From Thermoanaerobacterium thermosulfurigenes (lineage in GTDB: Bacteria; Bacillota; Thermoanaerobacteria; Thermoanaerobacterales; Thermoanaerobacteraceae): 64,000 nt of DNA. Both the position numbers and the translations under genes were made by a program. Below, in pieces: positions 8,956-18,324 of the stretch (its first letter is position 1; every line of letters starts with the position of its first letter). Under the pieces are notes generated by a model. The model saw only the letters and a list, made by a program, of their open reading frames with translations. It did no database searches and was not told where the DNA came from. Location: positions 25,477 to 89,476 of the forward strand of contig NZ_JBPODR010000011.1 in the NCBI RefSeq assembly GCF_051201035.1. The letters run 5' to 3'.

Positions 8956-9873
8956 TTAACGGCGAAGCCTTGGATCTAATGCATCTCTCAAGCCATCACC
9001 AAGCATGTTAAATGCCAGCATTGTTATGCTTATAAAGAAGCCCGGTATGAAAAGCTGCATTGGATACATTAGCAAAACTTGTGTAGCGTCATTCGCAAGC
9101 GTACCCCAGCTTGCCAGAGGTGGCCTTATGCCAAGACCGATGTAACTTAAAAATGCTTCTGCAAATATTGCATTAGGAACATCGAATGTCATTGATACTA
9201 TTATTGGACCCAATGCATTTGGTATCAAATGTCTCAATATTATCCTGCCTGGACTCGCTCCAAGCGTCTTAGCAGCTAAGACAAACTCCTGCTCTTTAAG
9301 CTGCAGCACTTGACCTCTAACTATTCTGGCCATACCTACCCAACCTGTCATAACCATTGCAGTGATGATCGTCCATAAGCCTTGACCCATGACAACCATC
9401 AAAAGGATTACAAGTATTAAGTAAGGTATGCCATAAAGTATATCAACTATACGCATCATGATATTATCTACTTGCCCACCAAAATAACCAGCTATACCAC
9501 CATACGTAACACCAATTACTGCATCCAACAATGCAATTGTAACACCGATAAACAATGATACCCTTGCACCCATCCAAACTCTTACAAACAAATCCCTTCC
9601 AAGGTAGTCTGTTCCGAACCAGTGAACTTTTGAAAATGGCTTGTTTGTATTAAACAAATCCTGATGTGCGTAGTCAAAAGGCCTTAAGTGAGGACCTATT
9701 ATCGACATTATAACAAGAAGTATTAAGAAAACCAAAGATGCCATAGCAACCTTGTTCTTTTTAAGCCTTCTCCACGCATCTTGCCAGTAACTAATGCTTG
9801 GTCTTACAATCGACTGGCTTTCAGAAGCATTTGCTCCAACTATCTCAAATTTATCTTTACTTATATCCACCAT
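8956..9873 (-). CDS. oppC: oligopeptide ABC transporter permease OppC
   Basis: Inner-membrane permease with an N-terminal cytoplasmic segment, the OppC N-terminal membrane helix (KKNKVAMASLVFLILL) and five more helices. The EAA loop that docks the ATPase is seen around VLAAKTLGASPGRIILRHL. The paired permease is OppB, two bases upstream. The stop lies within the oppD RBS, so the genes are tightly coupled. Confidence 0.94.
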   Translation of the reverse strand: MVDISKDKFEIVGANASESQSIVRPSISYWQDAWRRLKKNKVAMASLVFLILLVIMSIIGPHLRPFDYAHQDLFNTNKPFSKVHWFGTDYLGRDLFVRVWMGARVSLFIGVTIALLDAVIGVTYGGIAGYFGGQVDNIMMRIVDILYGIPYLILVILLMVVMGQGLWTIITAMVMTGWVGMARIVRGQVLQLKEQEFVLAAKTLGASPGRIILRHLIPNALGPIIVSMTFDVPNAIFAEAFLSYIGLGIRPPLASWGTLANDATQVLLMYPMQLFIPGFFISITMLAFNMLGDGLRDALDPRLRR

Positions 9874-9874
9874 T

Positions 9875-10804
9875 TTACTTTCCTCCCTTTGCCAGTCTTA
9901 CTCTTGGATCTATAAGTCCATAAGCAATATCTACTATAAACATCATAACCACCAATATGATGCTATAAAATATGGTTGTACCCAATATCATGGAATAATC
10001 TTCATCGTATATGCTTTGCACAAAAAACTTTCCAAGACCCGGTATGCTAAAAATCTGTTCGATGACAAACGTGCCGGTGACTATTCCAGCAAACAATGGA
10101 CCTAAAACTGTTACAACAGGCATAATGGCATTTCTAACCATATGCTTCCATATTATCTGCAACTGTGAAAGTCCTTTCGCTTTTGCCGTCTTTATATAAT
10201 CCTGTCCAATGACGTCTAACATGCTTGTTCTCATCATACGAGAAATTATAGACAGTGTAGCGAATGACAATGCTATAGATGGCAATATAGTGTATTTAAA
10301 TGAACCCCATCCTGACACAGGAAGCAGCTTTAGCTTTGATGCCAAAAGAAGCTGCAATAGGGTCGCTATTATAAAGTTTGGAACAGAAATACCAATAATG
10401 GCTAAAAACATCGAAAAATAATCCCAACCACCTCCACGCTTTAATGCCGCAACAATTCCAAAGAATAATCCGAAGACAACACCGAGGAAAATTGATTGCA
10501 CACCAAGCTGGAATGAAGCTGGAGCAGATTGCTTAATTATATCATCTACCGTTCTGTTTAAATATTTAAGAGAAATTCCTAAATCGCCATGCATCAAATT
10601 ATCTAAATAATACCCATATTGTACAATGAGAGGCTTATCAAGATGATATTTTGCCAACATATTTTGTCTTATTTGTGGCGGAACCTTTTTTTCGCTTGTA
10701 AAAGGATCGCCAGGTATCATGTGCATCAAGAAAAATGTCAATGTTATGATTACCCATATTGTAATAAGCATATACACAAACCTTTTAATTGAATAATTTA
10801 GCAA
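9875..10804 (-). CDS. oppB: oligopeptide ABC transporter permease OppB
   Basis: Permease of 309 residues with an N-terminal helix (FVYMLITIWVIITLTFF), the OppB signature HMIPGDPF, and the EAA loop YIKTAKAKGLSQLQIIWKH. Six transmembrane helices are predictable. Its start is preceded by GGAGGTG, and between it and oppA lies a strong hairpin that probably lowers permease expression relative to the binding protein. Confidence 0.94.
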   Translation of the reverse strand: MLNYSIKRFVYMLITIWVIITLTFFLMHMIPGDPFTSEKKVPPQIRQNMLAKYHLDKPLIVQYGYYLDNLMHGDLGISLKYLNRTVDDIIKQSAPASFQLGVQSIFLGVVFGLFFGIVAALKRGGGWDYFSMFLAIIGISVPNFIIATLLQLLLASKLKLLPVSGWGSFKYTILPSIALSFATLSIISRMMRTSMLDVIGQDYIKTAKAKGLSQLQIIWKHMVRNAIMPVVTVLGPLFAGIVTGTFVIEQIFSIPGLGKFFVQSIYDEDYSMILGTTIFYSIILVVMMFIVDIAYGLIDPRVRLAKGGK

Positions 10805-10830
10805 TCAAAACACCTCCTATAAATATTTGT

Positions 10831-10864
10831 TTATGGTATATATGATGATACATATATACCATAA
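10831..10864 (-). terminator. intercistronic hairpin between oppA and oppB
   Basis: A perfect 14-bp inverted repeat (10831-10844 and 10851-10864) with a 6-nt loop and no long T tract. Such structures usually stabilise the upstream mRNA or cause partial termination, giving excess binding protein. The exact mode here is inferred. Confidence 0.75.
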
Positions 10865-10874
10865 ATCTTAAATT

Positions 10875-12518
10875 TTAATTGTTTTGAATATAAGCCCATT
10901 TAAATTCCCAATCAGAACCGAATGTATGGAAATACAAATCTTTCACATAAGGCTTTACTACGAATGGCCTTGCTTGGAAATATACAGGTCCTATTGGCAT
11001 ATCATCCATTAAAATCTTCTCTGCTTGTATAAGCTCATCGTTTCTCGCTTTCAAATCTACATTTACTTTTGCTTCATCTATAAGTTTATCATATTGGGGA
11101 TTGCTATAAAATGCCGTATTATTCCCATTGTTTGTTTCCCACATATCAAGGAATGTAAGTGGATCATTGTAGTCAGCACCCCAGCCAGCAAATACCATGT
11201 CATAGTTTCCTTTGTCCATCATGTCAATTCTCACTTTAAATGCTACGTTCTGAATTTGAACATTTACACCCAAGTTTTGGCTCCACATCTGCTGAAGTGC
11301 TTGATCATACTTCTTTGCATTGTCTGTATCATCCCCCAGCAGTGTTATTGTAGGAAGCCTACTTATGCCAAGCTCTGACATCCCTTTCTTAAGCAGCTCT
11401 TTTGCTTGTAACACATCGTTGTCCTTAAAATAAGCTTCTCCTGCTTCTTTTCTAAAATCACCATTATAACCTGGTATGCCTGGCGGCACAACAGCTTCGG
11501 CAGGAATAGAACCATCTTTTGTCACCTGTTCAACAAAAGATTTTCTGTCAATAGCCAGTGTAAACGCCTTTCTTATATCTGCATTTTTAAACACTGGATT
11601 TTTCGTGTTAAATTGTATATACCAGTTAGTGGCAAGGGCTTTATCGCTGTACTCACTTGAGCTTTTGTACTTATCGATGTAATCACCAGGCACAAATATA
11701 GAATCAAGCGTACCGCTATCATAGTTTTGAACAAGTGTGTTATTGTCTTTTATCATAGTAAAGTTAACTGTCTGCAATTTAACGCTGCTGCTATCCCAGT
11801 AATCCTTGTTCTTTTCTAAGGTTATGCTTTGCTCATGGTTCCATTGGCTAATGACAAATGGACCACTGTACACTAACTTATCAGGATCTGTACCAATCTT
11901 ATCACCATATTTTTCATAAACTGATTTTTCAAGTGGTAGATATGTTACGAATGAAGTGAGTCCTAAGAATTGGGGAGTAGGTGCTTTTAGTGTAACCTGC
12001 AATGTCTTATCATCCAATGCCTTAACAGCAACCTGATCAGCAGTACCCTTGCCGGCATTGTACTCTTCTGCACCTTTTATATAAAATAGCTGGTACGCGT
12101 ACTGCGATGCTGTTTTAGGATCAAGGGCTCTTTTCCAAGCGTATTCAAAATCCTGTGCTGTTATGGGATTGCCATCGCTCCACTTAGCATCCCTTAAATG
12201 AAATGTATAGGTAAGTCCATCTTTTGAAATATCCCAACTTTTCGCAAGACCTGAACCAGGTTCTATCTTGCCATTTTTGTCATATCTTGTCAATCCATCT
12301 AATACTTCTGTCAATATATCAATAGAAACCACATCAGTCGCTTTTTGCGGATCAAGCGTAGGTGGCTCTTGTACCAGATTTAGGTTTAACACTTGCTTAT
12401 CATTACCGCCATTTGATGCACTGTTTGTAGCACTCCCCCCACAACCTGTAACAACTACACTCAGCGCCATCAATAAAACAAAACCCATTATGACTATCTT
12501 CTTCTGTCCTTTCATCAT
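10875..12518 (-). CDS. oppA: oligopeptide-binding lipoprotein OppA
   Basis: Extracytoplasmic solute-binding protein of family 5. The signal peptide ends in a lipobox (VVVTGC), so the protein is lipid-anchored outside the membrane. SBP family 5 hallmarks include LTYTFHLRDAKWSDGNPITA and a C-terminal YKPYVKDL-like segment. RBS AGGAGG favours the second of two adjacent ATGs (12515) but 12518 is possible. It heads the oppABCDF operon and is a close paralogue of the interrupted gene upstream. Confidence 0.95.
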   Translation of the reverse strand: MMKGQKKIVIMGFVLLMALSVVVTGCGGSATNSASNGGNDKQVLNLNLVQEPPTLDPQKATDVVSIDILTEVLDGLTRYDKNGKIEPGSGLAKSWDISKDGLTYTFHLRDAKWSDGNPITAQDFEYAWKRALDPKTASQYAYQLFYIKGAEEYNAGKGTADQVAVKALDDKTLQVTLKAPTPQFLGLTSFVTYLPLEKSVYEKYGDKIGTDPDKLVYSGPFVISQWNHEQSITLEKNKDYWDSSSVKLQTVNFTMIKDNNTLVQNYDSGTLDSIFVPGDYIDKYKSSSEYSDKALATNWYIQFNTKNPVFKNADIRKAFTLAIDRKSFVEQVTKDGSIPAEAVVPPGIPGYNGDFRKEAGEAYFKDNDVLQAKELLKKGMSELGISRLPTITLLGDDTDNAKKYDQALQQMWSQNLGVNVQIQNVAFKVRIDMMDKGNYDMVFAGWGADYNDPLTFLDMWETNNGNNTAFYSNPQYDKLIDEAKVNVDLKARNDELIQAEKILMDDMPIGPVYFQARPFVVKPYVKDLYFHTFGSDWEFKWAYIQNN

Positions 12519-12574
12519 TTCTCCTCCTAAAGTTAATAAAAATAAAAAATGAAAATAACAGTATTCGCCCCCCG

Positions 12575-12809
12575 GCTATACTTAAAAAGCACACCCCCCA
12601 TTATTCATATTTTTTGATTTATATGATAATTGAATTTTTTATATACATAAATTTTATTACATTTAGATTTATTAATCAATAACAAATTTTTACCCTTTAC
12701 ACTTGCAGAGAGACACTATATTTTACTTATTTTAAACTGCGAAAAATTCTGCCACAAAAATTTCATAAAAATATTGTTATTTATAAACTAAACACTTTTT
12801 AAGTATAGC
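12575..12809. repeat. 15-bp exact inverted repeat flanking the oppA leader
   Basis: GCTATACTTAAAAAG occurs at 12575-12589 on the plus strand and at 12795-12809 on the minus strand. The second copy contains the proposed oppA -10 box. Confidence 0.7.
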
Positions 12810-12830
12810 ACCATTGACAATCAATCTCAA
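12802..12830 (-). promoter_or_regulatory. probable oppA promoter
   Basis: Minus strand -35 TTGAGA (12825-12830) and -10 TATACT (12802-12807) with a 17-bp spacer. Confidence 0.6.
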
Positions 12831-12903
12831 TATTTTAAAGTATTTCGGCAATTTTTTAGAGTCAATTAAAATCCTTGTTGAATTGCACGAAAATTTGCAA
12901 ACA

Positions 12904-12930
12904 TGCAAAAACCGGGGAGCGACCCCGGTT
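12904..12930 (-). terminator. terminator of oppA2
   Basis: GC-rich stem ACCGGGG/CCCCGGT (12911-12917, 12923-12929) followed on the minus strand by TTTTTGC. Confidence 0.85.
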
Positions 12931-12949
12931 CATCCTCATTGATGAATTA

Positions 12950-14632
12950 TTATTGATTTTTTCCTTCTATATATGTCCACTTAAGTTCCCACTCTGTTCC
13001 GAATGTTGGAACAACCAAATCCTTAACATAGCTCTTTGTAGCTAATGCGTAAGCTTGGAAGTAAAGCGGACCTATAGCCATATCGTTCATGGCAATTTTC
13101 TCTGCCTGTATCATATCGTCGTTTCTCTTCTTCAAATCTGGCGTTGACTTTGCATCATCAATTAACTTGTCGTATTCTGGATTGCTGTAAAAAGCAGTAT
13201 TGTTGCCATTGTTTGTCTCCCACATATCAAGGAATGTCATTGGGTCATTGTAGTCTGCACCCCATCCAGCTAATACCATATCGTAATTTCCTTTATTCAT
13301 GTCGTCTATTCTTATCTTAAATGCCTCATTCTTTATCTGCACATTTACGCCAAGATTCTGGTTCCACATTTGCTGCAATGCTTCAGCATCCTTTTTAGCC
13401 GCACTTGTATCATCTGCTGTAAATGTAATTGTAGGCAATTCTTTTAAGCCTAATTCTTCAAGCCCTTTCTTCAGATAATCTTTTGCAGCCTGCACATCAT
13501 TATCTTTAAAGAATGGTGAACCGTCTTGCTTTGAAAAATCCTCGCCGTTATATCCAGGAACTCCTGGCGGCACTATTGATTCTGCTGGTATAGAGCCATC
13601 CTTCAAAACCTGCTCTGTAAATGCCTTTCTGTCTATAGCTAATGTAAATGCTTTTCTAATATTTACGTTTTTAAATACGCCTTTCTTATCGTTAAACTGT
13701 ATATACCAGTTGGTAGCTACAGGCTTTATTGAAAATTCTTTTGTATTCTTATACTTATCCATCAGATCGCTTGGAACCCTCATCTGATCAAGCGTACCAT
13801 TGTCGTAGTTCTGAGCCTGTGTATTTGCATCTTTTATTATCAATAATGTGACTTTCTGTAACTTCACACTGTCTTTATCCCAGTAATCAGGGTTTTTCTC
13901 TAAAACGAGATTTTGATCGTGATTCCACTGCTTTAATACAAATGGACCACTGTAAACTAATGTATCTGGACTTGAACCTAATTTATCAACTCCTACTTTT
14001 TCTACGAAAGACTTCTCCTGTGGCAAATACGTTCCAAATGCAGTAAGACCTAAGAATTGTGGCGCAGGTGCTTTTAACTTGACTTGCAACGTCTTGTCGT
14101 CAAGAGCCTTTATTCCTACTTGGTCAGCACTGCCTTTGCCTGAATTGTACTCCTCAGCACCTTGAATGTAATAAAATTGATATGCGTATTGTGATGCTGT
14201 CTTAGGATCTAATACTTTCTTCCATGAGTATTCAAAGTCATAAGCTGTTATCGGGTTTCCATCGCTCCACTTTATCCCATCTTTCAAGTGGAATGTATAA
14301 GTGAGACCATCGCTTGATATGTCCCAACTTTTTGCAAGCCCAGAGCCTGGTTTAAGCTAGCCATTCTTGTCATACCTTGTCAATCCTTCAAGAACATCAT
14401 TCAATACATCAAATGACGCAACATCTGTCGTTGTGAATGGATTTAAGTTCGGCGGATCAGCCCTTAAATTTAAAGTCAAAACCTGTTCATCTGCCTTTGC
14501 AGTTTGAGTACCTGAGCTACTATTGTTTTTGCTTTGTGAACTGCTGTTACTATTTGCTGAACACCCTGCCAATAGTGCAGAAAGTGCTAATACCAACGTC
14601 AACAATAATGCTAACCAATTTTTTCTCTTCAT
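12950..14632 (-). pseudogene. second OppA-type binding lipoprotein, interrupted by an amber codon
   Basis: Close paralogue of the oppA product, with an N-terminal lipoprotein signal (lipobox LLAGC) starting at ATG 14632 behind GGAGG. The frame is open to residue 91, where TAG (14357-14359) replaces the codon that is Lys in the paralogue (context RYDKNG then stop). It then continues in the same frame with no indel for the remaining roughly 470 residues, ending in a normal stop. The remainder is well preserved, so the lesion is recent, a sequencing error, or read through. An internal restart at ATG 14287 would make a protein without signal peptide. It has its own terminator and lies upstream of, but separate from, oppABCDF. 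Confidence 0.88.
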
Positions 14633-15068
14633 CAAAAATTTCCTCCCATCAAAATATAATATTTTTGATTTTACTCCCCCCAAAAATAAGTCCTCATCTC
14701 TCACCCCCAGCTATGTAAGATTTATTTTAAAGTACTTCTTGACTACATCAAAATTTTAATATTTTAATATAGGCACAACTTAATTGAAAATCAGGACATA
14801 TCGCAAATAAAAATATTTTACTCACAATATACTATGCATGCGGCATTAAGATAAATTTACTGTTCATAATTTTGAAACAATTTATGATGATTTTTATTTA
14901 TTATATCATTAGATGTTTTGCTAAACAAGTATATATTAAAAATTCAGTGAAAATTGTTTATATAATACTACTATCTTGTATTTTTTAGTATATTCTGAAA
15001 TAATATTAAATTTAAAAAGCATACACTGTTATTAATAGTGTATGCTTAAATTTTAAAAATAATAATAT
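14633..15068. other. oppA2 leader and gatB-oppA2 intergenic region
   Basis: No gene supported. It contains a G-tract-bearing oppA2 leader (C runs on the plus strand at 14676-14681 and 14704-14708), a possible minus-strand promoter (TTGATG at 14746-14751, TAAAAT at 14724-14729, 16-bp spacer) and the gatB terminator. The rest is AT-rich. Confidence 0.55.
15010..15047 (-). terminator. terminator of the gat operon
   Basis: Perfect 11-bp stem AAGCATACACT/AGTGTATGCTT (15017-15027, 15037-15047) followed on the minus strand by TTTTT. Confidence 0.85.
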
Positions 15069-16502
15069 TTATTTTGAGAGCTCTTCTAATAAAATTTTAT
15101 TTGCCAATTGCGGATTTGCCTTTCCTTTTGTCGCCTTCATTATTTGTCCTACTAAGAAACCTATTGCCTTATCCTTGCCATTTTTATAATCTTCAACAGA
15201 TTTTGGATTGTCCTCAATGACTTTTAATGCAATCTCCCTAATCTCATCTTCATTGCTAAGCTGTTTTAATCCCTTCTCCTCTACGACTTCTTCGGGATTT
15301 TTACCTGTTGCAAACATTTCCTCAAAAACGGTTTTAGCAATAGAACCTGTAATAGTGCCATTATCTATAAGATTTAAAAGCGAGGCCATCTGATGTGGTT
15401 TAATCAAAACTTCTTCGACTTCTTTTCCCGTTTCCTTTAAAAGCCTCATCATTTCACCCATTATCCAATTACTTACTGTTTTGGCTGAGGAGTACTCTAA
15501 AACGCACTTCTCAAAAAAATCTGCCAATGGTTTTGATGAAGTAATTACAGATGCATCATATTCTGGAATCCCGTATTGTGTGATAAATCTTTCCTTTTTA
15601 TGCTCAGGCATTTCAGGAAGTGATTTTCTTATTTCCTCTTTCCATTCATCAGAGACTATTATTGGCACAAGGTCTGGATCTGGGAAATACCTATAATCAT
15701 GTGCTTCCTCTTTAGAGCGCATTGACTCAGTAATGCCTTTTTGCTCGTTCCACCGGCGAGTTTCCTGCACTATCATCTCTCCGTCTTCTATAAGTCTTAT
15801 CTGTCTTTTTATCTCGTATTCCAATGCCTTCTGAACAGCTTTAAATGAATTTAAATTTTTAAGCTCTATTTTTGTCCCAAATTCTTTGCTGCCGACAGGC
15901 CTTACTGATACGTTTGTATCAACTCTTAAAGATCCCTCCTGCATTTTACAGTCAGATACTTCTGAGTACTCAAGGACGCTTTTTAGTTTTGTCAAGTACA
16001 AGTAAGCTTCTTCAGGTGTCCTCATGTCTGGTTCAGATACTATCTCAATAAGCGGCACACCTGTCCTGTTGTAATCTACTAATGATCCATCTACGTTTTC
16101 ATGCATTAACTTTCCAGCATCTTCTTCTATGTGTATCCTCGTAAGCCCTATTTTCTTTTTTACACCATCAGATGTCTCAATTTCTACGTATCCATTCTTG
16201 CAAAGCGGAAGGTCGTACTGAGATATCTGGTATGCCTTAGGCAAATCTGGGTAAAAATAATTTTTTCTATCCATTTTGCTAAATTTAGATATTTCACAAT
16301 TTAGCGCAAGTCCAGCCTTCACAGCATACTCTACAACTTTTTTATTCAAAACAGGCAGCGTACCTGGTAACCCTAAGCATACTGGACATACATGTGTATT
16401 AGGTTCACCCCCAAATTCAGTAGTACAGTTGCAAAATATCTTCGTCTTCGTAAGAAGCTCTGCATGTACTTCAAGTCCTATAACCGCTTCGTACTTCATC
16501 AT
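15069..16502 (-). CDS. gatB: Asp-tRNA(Asn)/Glu-tRNA(Gln) amidotransferase subunit B
   Basis: Kinase/tRNA-binding subunit of the GatCAB complex that converts Glu-tRNA(Gln), and in many bacteria Asp-tRNA(Asn), to the amidated form. The 477-residue length is typical. The N terminus YEAVIGLEVHAELLTKTKIFC, the zinc-binding cysteines in FCNCTTEFG and CPVCLGLPG, and the C-terminal YqeY-like tail are visible. It overlaps gatA by four bases as the last gene of gatCAB. Confidence 0.97.
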   Translation of the reverse strand: MMKYEAVIGLEVHAELLTKTKIFCNCTTEFGGEPNTHVCPVCLGLPGTLPVLNKKVVEYAVKAGLALNCEISKFSKMDRKNYFYPDLPKAYQISQYDLPLCKNGYVEIETSDGVKKKIGLTRIHIEEDAGKLMHENVDGSLVDYNRTGVPLIEIVSEPDMRTPEEAYLYLTKLKSVLEYSEVSDCKMQEGSLRVDTNVSVRPVGSKEFGTKIELKNLNSFKAVQKALEYEIKRQIRLIEDGEMIVQETRRWNEQKGITESMRSKEEAHDYRYFPDPDLVPIIVSDEWKEEIRKSLPEMPEHKKERFITQYGIPEYDASVITSSKPLADFFEKCVLEYSSAKTVSNWIMGEMMRLLKETGKEVEEVLIKPHQMASLLNLIDNGTITGSIAKTVFEEMFATGKNPEEVVEEKGLKQLSNEDEIREIALKVIEDNPKSVEDYKNGKDKAIGFLVGQIMKATKGKANPQLANKILLEELSK

Positions 16503-17968
16503 TTAGCACCACCTTTTATACTTGGTTTTGCATTAAAGCTTAAAGCTTTTTCGAAAGCATATGCTGCATTTAATATCGTTCCTTCATCAAAATGCTTACC
16601 GACGATTTGAAGGCCTACAGGAAGTCCATCTGAAAGTCCACAAGGCAACGACAATCCCGGAAGCCCCGCTATATTAACTGGAACTGTATATACATCAGCC
16701 AGGTACATTGCTAAAGGATCTTCCACTCTTTCACCGATTTTAAAAGCCGTCGTAGGTGACGTTGGCCCTACTACTACATCCACATCTTGAAAAGCCTTCT
16801 CATAATCCTGTTTAATAAGTGTCCTTACTTTCAGCGCTTTGTTGTAGTACGCATCATAATACCCCGAACTTAATGCATATGTACCTAACATTATCCTTCT
16901 CTTTACTTCTTTTCCAAAGCCTTCGCTTCTGGATACCATGTACATATCGATAAGGTCTTCGTATTTTTCTGCTGCGTGGCCATACCGTATGCCATCATAC
17001 CTTGCCAAATTTGAACTTGCCTCTGCAGATGCTACTATGTAATACGCCGCCAGCGCATAATCCATGTATTTAAGGCTTATTTCCCTTATTTCGGCTCCTA
17101 ACTCCTCAAATGTCTTTAACGCGTCTTCGATGGATTTCTTTACTCCTTCATCAAGACCTTGCCTAAAGAATTCTTTTGCATATCCTATCTTCATTCCCTT
17201 TATATCGTCTTTTAGGAAATCTTTATAATCGCTTTTTCTTACATTGTCTACAGAAGTAGAATCTTTTGGATCATGACCTGCAATGGCATTTAACACAATA
17301 GCACAGTCTGTCACGTCCTTTGTGATAGGACCTATTTGATCTAAAGATGACGCGAAAGCCACAAGTCCATATCTGGAAACAAGACCATACGTAGGTTTCA
17401 TGCCAACGACGCCGCATAATGATGCAGGCTGCCTTATAGAACCGCCTGTATCAGATCCAAGTGAAAATGCACACTCATCAGCAGCAACTGATGCGGCAGA
17501 ACCACCAGATGAACCGCCAGGCACTCTTTCCAAATCCCATGGGTTTTTAGTCGTCTTGAAAGCAGAATTTTCGGTTGAGGAACCCATCGCAAATTCATCC
17601 AAATTTGCCTTTCCCACCATTACAGCGCCAAGATTGTTAAGGTTCTCGACTACCGTCGCATTATATGGTGGGACAAAATCTTCAAGCATTTTCGATGCAC
17701 ACGTAGTTCTTATGTTCTCTGTACACATATTGTCCTTTATGACAACAGGTATACCTGTCAAGTCATTTATGTTTCCATCTTTAATCATTTTGTCAGCTTT
17801 TTCGGCTTTTTTAAGCGCAAAATCCTCTGTTTCGCATATCAACGCGTCTACTTTTGGTTCAACTTCATTTATTCTTTTTAAATACGCTTTAGTCACATCT
17901 ACAGCGCTTACTTCTTTTTTCCTTAAAAGTTCATTAAGCTCATGTATTGTTAATCCATGCAATTCCAT
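16499..17968 (-). CDS. gatA: Asp-tRNA(Asn)/Glu-tRNA(Gln) amidotransferase subunit A
   Basis: Amidase-signature glutaminase subunit that releases ammonia from glutamine. The Ser-Ser-Lys triad regions are present: VIKDNMCT (Lys), GGSSGGSAA and GSDTGGSIRQPAS (the two serines). I take ATG 17968, preceded by GAGGTGA, over GTG 17977, which lies inside that RBS. It follows gatC by 10 bp. Confidence 0.97.
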   Translation of the reverse strand: MELHGLTIHELNELLRKKEVSAVDVTKAYLKRINEVEPKVDALICETEDFALKKAEKADKMIKDGNINDLTGIPVVIKDNMCTENIRTTCASKMLEDFVPPYNATVVENLNNLGAVMVGKANLDEFAMGSSTENSAFKTTKNPWDLERVPGGSSGGSAASVAADECAFSLGSDTGGSIRQPASLCGVVGMKPTYGLVSRYGLVAFASSLDQIGPITKDVTDCAIVLNAIAGHDPKDSTSVDNVRKSDYKDFLKDDIKGMKIGYAKEFFRQGLDEGVKKSIEDALKTFEELGAEIREISLKYMDYALAAYYIVASAEASSNLARYDGIRYGHAAEKYEDLIDMYMVSRSEGFGKEVKRRIMLGTYALSSGYYDAYYNKALKVRTLIKQDYEKAFQDVDVVVGPTSPTTAFKIGERVEDPLAMYLADVYTVPVNIAGLPGLSLPCGLSDGLPVGLQIVGKHFDEGTILNAAYAFEKALSFNAKPSIKGGAK

Positions 17969-17978
17969 CAATATCACC

Positions 17979-18266
17979 TCACTCGATTATCTTTGGTACT
18001 TTAAAGCATCCATCTTCTTTTTCTTTAGCATTCATAAGGATTTTTTCTCTGTCCATTGATGGCACAACTTCATCTTCACGGAAAACATTGCTTATTGGTA
18101 CAATATGCGCTGTAGGCTCTACGCCATCTGTATTTAGCTCATTTAACTTGTCCACATATTTTATAATGCTATCAAGCTGATGAGAAAATTTCTCTAATTC
18201 GTCATCAGAAAATTTAAGCCTTGCTAATTTTGATACGTGGATAACTTGGTCTTTTGTAATTGACAT
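17979..18266 (-). CDS. gatC: Asp-tRNA(Asn)/Glu-tRNA(Gln) amidotransferase subunit C
   Basis: Small (95 aa) scaffold subunit that holds GatA and GatB together. Typical features are the N-terminal helix HVSKLARLKFSDDEL, the middle VDKLNELNTDGVEPTAH, and the tail EVVPSMDREKIL. ATG 18266 gives the usual family length and has AAAGGG upstream; an in-frame TTG at 18284 would add six atypical residues. Confidence 0.95.
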   Translation of the reverse strand: MSITKDQVIHVSKLARLKFSDDELEKFSHQLDSIIKYVDKLNELNTDGVEPTAHIVPISNVFREDEVVPSMDREKILMNAKEKEDGCFKVPKIIE

Positions 18267-18324
18267 GCATACACACCCTTTCAACTCTTAAATACTAATA
18301 AAAAGCATCGTTTAGTTAATTTTA

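Larger units (their letters stand above)
12519..12949. other. regulatory intergenic region between oppA and oppA2
   Basis: No gene is supported here. The stretch holds the oppA promoter, a long (about 280 nt) oppA leader with two runs of six G (C on the plus strand at 12568-12573 and 12594-12599), a 15-bp inverted repeat, and the oppA2 terminator. A short open frame near 12403-12594 is a shadow. Confidence 0.7.

Noticed and set aside
17400..18059. 219-codon plus-strand frame opposite gatA and gatC
   Set aside because: Antisense shadow; composition typical of reverse-strand translation, no RBS.
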